From NCBI GenBank assembly GCA_019918135.1, contig WBZZ01006327.1:1-22500 (forward strand): a DNA stretch of 22,500 bases, given 5' to 3'. A program made the position numbers and the translations under genes. Below are positions 17,051 through 22,500 of the stretch, piece after piece (within the stretch, counting starts at the first letter, position 1; every line of letters starts with the position of its first letter). The DNA comes from Paulinella micropora. Taxonomy: Eukaryota > Cercozoa > Imbricatea > Euglyphida > Paulinellidae. The notes under the pieces were generated by a model. The model was not told where the DNA came from, ran no database searches, and saw nothing but the letters and a program-made list of their open reading frames with translations.

Positions 17051-17276
17051 CTTGTGCTTAGCCCCAAAAAAATCAACCAGTATAGAACGGGCCTTACCTT
17101 ACATTACTAAAATACTGGAAATCTCTCTCTGCCTGCCCGTGGGAAAATTCTCAAATCTGTGAATATTGCAAGAGAAAACCCTCTTCAAATACAACTTTTT
17201 CTGTTTGCGAGATCCTGTAGATGAGTGTTGTTGTGCCATTATACTCCTCCTTATCCCTTTTCAGCTCTTCTTCTTC
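17051..17276. repeat. Dispersed repeat copy 1 (starts CTTGTGCTTAGCCCC)
   Basis: About 225 bp matching 18222-18428 in the same orientation with scattered substitutions and small indels. Shared segments include TATAGAACGGGCCTTAC, GTGGGAAAATTCTCAAATCT and TTTTTCTGTTTGCGAGATCC. No coding signal is recognised. The pair flanks the LINE remnant, so it may be part of the same transposon or a recombined duplicate. Confidence 0.85.
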
Positions 17277-17628
17277 TTCGTTTTTATTGAGAGAACAATT
17301 TTTACAATCGGACTCAAGGATCGTCCACGTGAAAAGTATAGCTATTAAGTCATACCTTTATCTAAGGTGGAAACCTAGTTATTAAATCGAGCGTATTAAT
17401 TGAAAGTATTAATATTAGGTCGCTTGGTATTAATCTTATTAATATTAATGTTTATGTTTAGATATGTTGCGTAATATGTAGCTTAAGTATTCATGTTATT
17501 AATATTAATGTTTATGTTTGCATAAGTAGTAATATACTAGAATGATCGGAGTGAGTGAAAATTAGTATTTCAGTGAATATGTCTGGACAGTAGTATGAGA
17601 AGGGAGAGGAAAAAAAAAAAAAAAAAAA

Positions 17629-17664
<36 letters not shown>

Positions 17665-17883
17665 AGAGGGGCAAGTGAAGTAGTGGTTTGTTGGTGTGGT
17701 TGGGAGACCATATTCGTTGGACGGAGTCAGGCGGAGGATTCTTCAAAGACCATGCTGGTGGATGGTTGCTGTTGTGTGTGTGTGTGTGTGTTTTTTTATA
17801 TAAACTTATTTATGCATATATATATATATGTATGCATATAAGTTAATTATTAATTAATTTTTTTTTGTTTTTATGTTTTTTTT

Positions 17884-17923
<40 letters not shown>

Positions 17924-17959
17924 GTAGTCATTGTTGTTATTATTATCATTATTATTATT
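17277..17959. repeat. AT-rich, low-complexity host DNA
   Basis: This contains a repeated TATTAATATTAATGTTTATG unit (twice, about 17440-17520), an A-run followed by (GA)n at about 17610-17660, (GT)n runs at about 17775-17790 and 17889-17921, and (TATA)-type sequence near 17815-17830. No gene or RNA is recognisable. Confidence 0.7.
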
Positions 17960-18127
17960 ATGTTTTTGTTGTTCTAGGAGGTGAGCTTTTATCCTCTTTT
18001 TGAAGATGTTGAGTGATGTTGTGTCCTTGATATCTTGTGGGAGTTGGTTCCATTGATGCAGGAACAGTTTTGTTTGATATGGGGTGTTGTGGTCGATGAA
18101 TAGGTTGCTTTTGATTGAGTGCCCTCC
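17960..18127 (-). pseudogene. LINE (non-LTR retrotransposon) ORF2 C-terminal remnant
   Basis: A minus-strand frame of about 55 residues reads the typical end of a LINE reverse-transcriptase protein. The signature is an aromatic/basic stretch followed by WNQLPQDI and then SLNIFKKRIKAHL, matching the 'WNxLPxxi...s...FKxxL' tail of jockey/CR1-like elements. The frame runs directly into (AAT)n-type sequence. Only the tail is present, so this is a 5'-truncated insertion. Confidence 0.7.
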
Positions 18128-18221
18128 TCTCTCTTATCACTTTTCAGTCCTCCTATCTCTTTTCTTCCTCCTCTCCTCTCCCCCTTCACAACACCTCCTG
18201 AACCTCCACCCCCTCCTCACT

Positions 18222-18428
18222 TGTGCTTAGCCCCAAAAAAATCAACCCGTATAGAACGGGCCTTACTGTAAGGTACTAAAATACTGGAAATCTCTCTCGG
18301 CCGGCCCGTGGGAAAATTCTCAAATCTGTGCATATGCAAGAGAAAACCTCAAATGCAACTTTTTCTGTTTGCGAGATCCTGTAGATGAGTGTTGTTGTGC
18401 CATTATACTCTCCTTATCCCTTTTCAGT
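18222..18428. repeat. Dispersed repeat copy 2 (starts CTTGTGCTTAGCCCC)
   Basis: Second copy of the unit at 17051-17276, in the same orientation, about 1.17 kb away. It begins directly after a pyrimidine-rich stretch (18128-18220) and is followed by another (18429-18616) with CTTCTTCTT runs. Confidence 0.85.
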
Positions 18429-18718
18429 CCTCCTCTCTCTTAAGTACTCTCTTATTATCCCTTTTCAGTCCTCTTCTCTCTTTTCTTCCTCCTCTCCTCT
18501 ACCCCCTCCTCCACTTTTGCCACCCTCACTTTCACCACTCCCTTACTCCTTGCTAGTCTTGCTCCTCCCTGAGACTCCTCCACTGCGCTTGCATTCTTCT
18601 TCTTCTTCTTCTTCTTCTTCCTGAAGGCCATTGATTTAACTAAGACGGTGACCCTTATATTATTAATATTATTAAAGTAGCGTTATAATATATTAAAGTA
18701 ATAATAATAATAATAATA

Positions 18719-18896
18719 CTAATAGTGTATCTCCTGCCAATTGCTGAGCCAAAAGGCCATGTGCATCCAATCCTCCATTCCATAAGGAAAGTTTCCACAC
18801 CAATCGGTGGAATAAAGGAAGTGACGGCAAAGAACATTACTCTAGGAGCTTTATACCAATCAGCCCATGGAAAGGACCGATGGCCTATGTACTCCC

Positions 18897-18897
<1 letters not shown>
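18719..18897. repeat. ~180-bp unit bounded by (AAT)n tracts
   Basis: This non-simple sequence sits between AAT/TAATA-rich tracts like the SINE units further right, but it matches none of the other repeats here. A 60-residue open reading on the plus strand has no recognisable motif. It may be another insertion into the AAT arrays. Confidence 0.4.
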
Positions 18898-18930
<33 letters not shown>

Positions 18931-18932
18931 AA

Positions 18933-19056
18933 TAGTGCTTCTCTGTCAATGGCTGATGCATTTCTGCACATGCGCCTCCATCGTCTCACCCGTGAGGGGA
19001 GTACGAAGAATTGACGATAAGCTCTAATGACACCCCCGCAAGGGCAGTTCCAACAC

Positions 19057-19058
<2 letters not shown>
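18933..19058 (-). mobile_element. SINE copy 1, 5'-truncated
   Basis: Unit starting AGTGCTTCTCTGTCAATGGC on the plus strand; read on the minus strand it is the SINE body ending in an (ATT)n tail. It includes the conserved CACCCGTGAGGGGAGTACGA segment and stops at TTCCAACAC, where an (AAT)n array begins, so the tRNA-like head is missing. Confidence 0.8.
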
Positions 19059-19105
<47 letters not shown>

Positions 19106-19154
19106 GGCTTCCTCAGACTATAGCATCAGACCCAGATCCTGGACATGTGCCTCC

Positions 19155-19335
<181 letters not shown>

Positions 19336-19375
19336 TAATAATAATAATAGTAATAATAATAATAATAATAATAAT

Positions 19376-19424
19376 AGTGCTTCTCTGTCAATGGCTGATG
19401 CATTTCTGCACATGCGCCTCCATC

Positions 19425-19425
<1 letters not shown>
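19376..19425 (-). mobile_element. SINE copy 3, short fragment
   Basis: This matches the tail-proximal 50 bp of the SINE (to GCGCCTCCATC) and is bounded by AAT arrays. Confidence 0.75.
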
Positions 19426-19475
<50 letters not shown>

Positions 19476-19478
<3 letters not shown>

Positions 19479-19882
19479 ATATCTGAGGCGTACTGATGCA
19501 GCTTATGGCATATCCTCAACGGACATAAGCCTCCAATACCCTTGTTCGAGGTCCTCCACCCCGTGTCAGTCTCTCGCCTGATGATCGGGGCCACCGATGG
19601 AGCTCCTGAGGGCAAGACTGCACTAAGCCGAGGTTATTCCGCAGTCCCAGCAACCTCTTGCAAGACGTCACGGAATGTGCAAGTGCATACACCAAGCGCG
19701 GTTGCTAGAGCTGCCTCGAAACCCCACCCATAACAATCTGGTGTCTGCTGGGTCCTGGGCTATCAACCAGCATATGCGGAGTTTAAGATCTTTTACGCGC
19801 GCAACGACCCTCCTCCCCAGCATCTACCACCAAAGGGTTATGAGTTGGCGTCACAGTTTAACGCCTTGAGGCCATTGGGCTG
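19476..19882. repeat. 0.4-kb duplicated unit, copy 1
   Basis: This begins ACTATATCTGAGGCGTACTG and ends GCCATTGGGCTG. It is nearly identical to 21372-21782, with a few substitutions and a short insertion of C residues in the other copy. Both copies follow an AAT array. No coding or tRNA-like signal is recognised. The next 83 bp (19883-19965) are single-copy. Confidence 0.9.
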
Positions 19883-19965
19883 GAACTCTGTTTAGCAAGT
19901 GTGACTAGGTTTTTTCATCGGGATTTCCCTCAAATATGTCACAGTCAACACTCCAAGGCAGATTT

Positions 19966-20025
19966 ACTATATCTGAGGCGTACTGATGCAGCTAATGGCA
20001 TATCCTCAACGGACATAAGCCTCCA
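19966..20025. repeat. Fragment of the 0.4-kb unit
   Basis: The first 60 bp of the unit, ending ATAAGCCTCCA, directly followed by (AAT)n. It shares with copy 2 (21372) the base that differs from copy 1 (GCTAATGG rather than GCTTATGG). Confidence 0.85.
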
Positions 20026-20064
<39 letters not shown>

Positions 20065-20065
<1 letters not shown>

Positions 20066-20309
20066 GTGCTTCTCTGTCAATGGCTGATGCATTTCTGCAC
20101 ATGCGCCTCCATCGTCTCACCCGTGAGGGGAGTACGAAGAATTGACGATAAGCTCTAATGACACCCCCGCAAGGGCAGTTCCAACACTTCCAGACGGGCC
20201 GGTATGTTCAATGAAAATACTGATCAGATGGATCGGTATGTTCAATGAAAATACTGGTGGCACCGACGGGAATCGAACTGGCGACAGGGCCTAGATGGTA
20301 GAACTTGAC

Positions 20310-20310
<1 letters not shown>
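20065..20310 (-). mobile_element. SINE copy 4, nearly complete
   Basis: This has the full body, two GGTATGTTCAATGAAAATACTG segments and most of the tRNA-like head with its B-box (GGGAATCGAACTGG on the plus strand). It is cut off in the D-arm by an AAT array. Confidence 0.85.
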
Positions 20311-20357
<47 letters not shown>

Positions 20358-20358
<1 letters not shown>

Positions 20359-20378
20359 GTGCTTCTCAGTCAATGGCG

Positions 20379-20380
<2 letters not shown>
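20358..20380 (-). mobile_element. SINE copy 5, very short fragment
   Basis: About 23 bp (AGTGCTTCTCAGTCAATGGC) matches the tail end of copy 6, with the same C-to-A difference (CTCAGTC), between two AAT arrays. Confidence 0.6.
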
Positions 20381-20411
<31 letters not shown>

Positions 20412-20414
<3 letters not shown>

Positions 20415-20653
20415 GTGCTTCTCAGTCAATGGCGAATGCATTTCTGCACATGTGCCTCCATCGTCTCACCCGCGAGGGGAGTACGAAGATTTGACGATAG
20501 GCTCTACTGACACCCCCGCAAGGCAGCTCCAAGCCTTCCAGACGGACCAATACTTTCAAAGAAAATATCCTTTGAAAATACTGGCACCGACGGGAATCGA
20601 ACTGGCGACAGGTCCCAGATGGTAGACCTTAACCACTGGGCTATCGCGGTGCC
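20412..20653 (-). mobile_element. SINE copy 6, full length
   Basis: A complete but diverged copy that includes the whole tRNA-like head (20583-20653) and an (ATT)n tail on the minus strand. It differs from the other full copies at several positions, so it is probably older or of another subfamily. Confidence 0.88.
20583..20653 (-). ncRNA. tRNA-like SINE head with internal pol III promoter
   Basis: Read on the minus strand, the 71-nt head starts GGCACCG and ends CGGTGCC, a perfect 7-bp acceptor-like stem. It contains TAGCCCAGTGG (A-box) and GTTCGATTCC (B-box). The anticodon arm is degenerate, with an AGGTC/GACCT stem and an over-long loop, so it is not a working tRNA gene. Comparable heads occur at 21148-21221 (complete) and, truncated, in copies 4 and 7. 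Confidence 0.85.
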
Positions 20654-20683
<30 letters not shown>

Positions 20684-20684
<1 letters not shown>

Positions 20685-20915
20685 GTGCTTCTCTGTCAAT
20701 GGCTGATGCATTTCTGCACATGCGCCTCCATCGTCTCACCCGTGAGGGGAGTACGAAGAATTGACGATAAGCTCTAATGACACCCCCGCAAGGGCAGTTC
20801 CAACACTTCCAGACGGGCCGGTATGTTCAATGAAAATACTGGTCCAGAAATAGACAGGTATGTTCAATGAAAATACTGGTGGCACCGACGGGAATCGAAC
20901 TGGCGACAGGGCCCA

Positions 20916-20922
<7 letters not shown>
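20684..20922 (-). mobile_element. SINE copy 7, head truncated
   Basis: Body nearly identical to copies 4 and 8. The tRNA-like head is cut after GGCCCAGATGG by an AAT array. Confidence 0.85.
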
Positions 20923-20951
<29 letters not shown>

Positions 20952-20952
<1 letters not shown>

Positions 20953-21221
20953 GTGCTTCTCTGTCAATGGCTGATGCATTTCTGCACATGCGCCTCCATC
21001 GTCTCACCCGTGAGGGGAGTACGAAGAATTGACGATAAGCTCTAATGACACCCCCGCAAGGGCAGTTCCAACACTTCCAGACGGGGGCCGGTATGTTCAA
21101 TGAAAATACTGGTCCAGACGGATCGGTATGTTCAATGAAAATACTGGTGGCACCGACGGGAATCGAACTGGTGACAGGGCCCAGATGGTAGAACTTGACC
21201 ACTGGGCTATCACGGTGTCCA
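20952..21221 (-). mobile_element. SINE copy 8, full length
   Basis: Full copy with body, two GTATGTTCAATGAAAATACTGG segments and a complete tRNA-like head ending CACGGTGTCC. An (AAT)n array with AGT interruptions follows (21222-21298). Confidence 0.88.
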
Positions 21222-21260
21222 ATAATAATAATAATAATAGTAATAATAATAGTAATAATA

Positions 21261-21298
<38 letters not shown>

Positions 21299-21299
<1 letters not shown>

Positions 21300-21350
21300 G
21301 GCTTCCTCAGACTATAGCATCAGATCCAGATCCTGGACATGTGCCTCCAT
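21299..21350. repeat. 52-bp unit, second copy, in AAT array
   Basis: AGGCTTCCTCAGACTATAGC through GTGCCTCCAT, identical apart from one base to 19105-19156. The ending GTGCCTCCAT resembles the SINE's CGCCTCCATC segment, so it may be a short related unit. Confidence 0.85.
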
Positions 21351-21371
21351 TAATAATAATAATAATAATAA

Positions 21372-21779
21372 TACTATATCTGAGGCGTACTGATGCAGCT
21401 AATGGCATATCCTCAACGGACATAAGCCTCCAATACCCTTGTTCGAGGTCCTCCACCCCCCCGTGTCAGTCTCTCGCCTGATGATCGGGGCCACCGATGG
21501 AGCTCCTGAGGGCAAGACTGCACTAAGCCGAGGTTATTCCGCAGTCCCAGCAACCTCTTGCAAGACGTCACCGAATGTGCAAGTGCATACACCAAGCGCG
21601 GTTGCTAGAGCTGCCTCGAAACCCCACCCATAACAATCTAGTGTCTGCTGGGTCCTGGGCTATCAACCAGCATATGCGGAGTTTAAGATCTTTTACGCGC
21701 GCAACGACCCTCCTCCCCAGCATCTACCACCAAAGGGTTATGAGTTGGCGTCACAGTTTAACGCCTTGAGGCCATTGGG

Positions 21780-21782
<3 letters not shown>
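21372..21782. repeat. 0.4-kb duplicated unit, copy 2
   Basis: Near-identical partner of 19476-19882, again entered from an AAT array and followed by one (21783-21810). The high identity means recent duplication or gene conversion. Confidence 0.9.
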
Positions 21783-21810
<28 letters not shown>

Positions 21811-21859
21811 CATCGTACTGGTTATGATATGTGTATATGGTTGGAGAGTTACGGAAGAA

Positions 21860-21931
21860 GATCGAAATTAGAATGAAATGTTAACTGTGCCCTTTAGTTA
21901 ATATTTCATTAATTTAGTTTAAGAAAGAAGG

Positions 21932-21981
<50 letters not shown>

Positions 21982-22137
21982 TCCAAACTAGAATGAAACG
22001 TTAACTGTGCCCTTCAGTTAATATTTCATTCATTTGGTTGAGAAAAGAAAGGAGAAATAAAATATGTCGGAAATGCTGTTCCAAACTAGAATGTCATGTT
22101 AACTGTGCCCTTCAGTTAATATTTCATTAGTTGGTTT
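21860..22137. repeat. Three spaced copies of a ~60-bp hairpin, with poly-A
   Basis: Copies at 21860-21920, 21980-22040 and 22079-22137 each contain TTAACTG, then TGCCCTT or a variant, then (C/T)AGTTAA, flanked by AATGAAA and TTTCATT, so each folds into a hairpin of about 16 bp with mismatches. A poly-A run (21932-21978) separates the first two. Role unknown. Confidence 0.85.
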
Positions 22138-22140
22138 CGA

Positions 22141-22500
22141 AAAAGAAAAGAAGAGAGAGAGAGGGGGGGGGGGGGGTGGGGGGAGAGAGACAGAGCAAGC
22201 TAATCATGAAAAAGGAAAAAAGATACGGGGAGAGAGGAGAGAAAATGTAAGCTAGATATGATACGGAGGCAGAAACTCAAAGAGGAAAAAGGTATATGGG
22301 GAGAGGAGAAAATGAAAGCTAAATACGATGAGAAAACAGAATGGAGAAAAGAAAGAAAATAAAAAGAAAGTGATGTAGACTAGAAAAAGAAAAAGAAAAA
22401 AAGAGCTAGATATGATAAGGGGACAGAAGTGAGGGCAAAAGGATAGGAAAGGAAATATACAAAGATAGGAACATGAGACTATGTACAAAAGAAGAAGAAA
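22141..22500. other. Purine-rich low-complexity tail, no gene
   Basis: GA- and A-rich DNA with a G12 run near 22165-22176 and imperfect repeats around AAGCTAGATATGAT, AAGCTAAATACGAT and GAGCTAGATATGAT (about 22250, 22316 and 22404). The minus-strand Phe/Leu/Ser-rich reading is a composition artefact. Confidence 0.7.

Noticed and set aside
16751..17110. Cys/Val- and Asp/Arg-rich ORFs on both strands
   Set aside because: Translation of TG/CA and CAGA microsatellites.
22252..22488. Phe-rich 78-residue minus-strand ORF resembling a membrane protein
   Set aside because: It is the complement of GA-rich low-complexity DNA.

Overview
The window looks like an animal-type nuclear genome carrying a GC-rich, decaying segment of a large DNA virus or virus-like element. 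Roughly bases 1-16,400 are gene-dense and intron-poor. They carry a tyrosine recombinase, two poxvirus/NCLDV-type late transcription factors (VLTF3-like and VLTF2-like), a PCNA-like clamp, a CP312R/DUF5871-like ssDNA-binding protein, a class I ribonucleotide reductase large subunit, and a very long gene joining a family-A-like 'TVpol' polymerase region to a herpesvirus UL9-type origin-binding helicase. An orphan ORF and a possible papain-like cysteine protease follow. No capsid, packaging ATPase or maturation gene is seen, so this is probably one part of a larger element; the recombinase runs off the left edge. The host cannot be named. The microsatellite load and tRNA-derived SINEs with ATT tails suggest a marine invertebrate, possibly a mollusc, but that is only an impression.

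Layout. Bases 1-2637: recombinase and VLTF3-like gene, both minus. 2740-3235: VLTF2-like gene, plus, divergent from VLTF3. 3177-4156: clamp, minus, overlapping the VLTF2 3' end. 4309-5045: ssDNA-binding protein, plus. 5046-7274: ribonucleotide reductase, minus, its stop codon touching the previous one. 7805-11923: polymerase-helicase gene, minus. 12386-13201: orphan ORF, plus. 13202-15129: a non-coding block with ten copies of a long hairpin. 15130-16158: protease-like gene, minus. 16211-16654: short tandem repeats and the probable junction. 16655-22500: host-type repeats only, namely microsatellites, a LINE 3' remnant, eight full or partial SINE copies embedded in (AAT)n arrays, a recently duplicated 0.4-kb unit, and three copies of another hairpin.

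The recognised viral genes form a coherent set: dNTP supply (RNR), replication (polymerase, origin-binding helicase, clamp, ssDNA-binding protein), late transcription (VLTF2/VLTF3) and integration (recombinase). The hairpin array is a candidate cis-acting origin or enhancer.

Most of these genes are interrupted. I count seven in-frame stops (five TAA, one TAG, one TGA) inside otherwise conserved frames, about seven frameshifts of which most lie at homopolymers, and one 61-bp tandem duplication that breaks the helicase frame. The genes' natural ends are also TAA, so a changed genetic code is unlikely. Decay after integration fits best. Assembly error could explain the homopolymer frameshifts but not the stops or the duplication.
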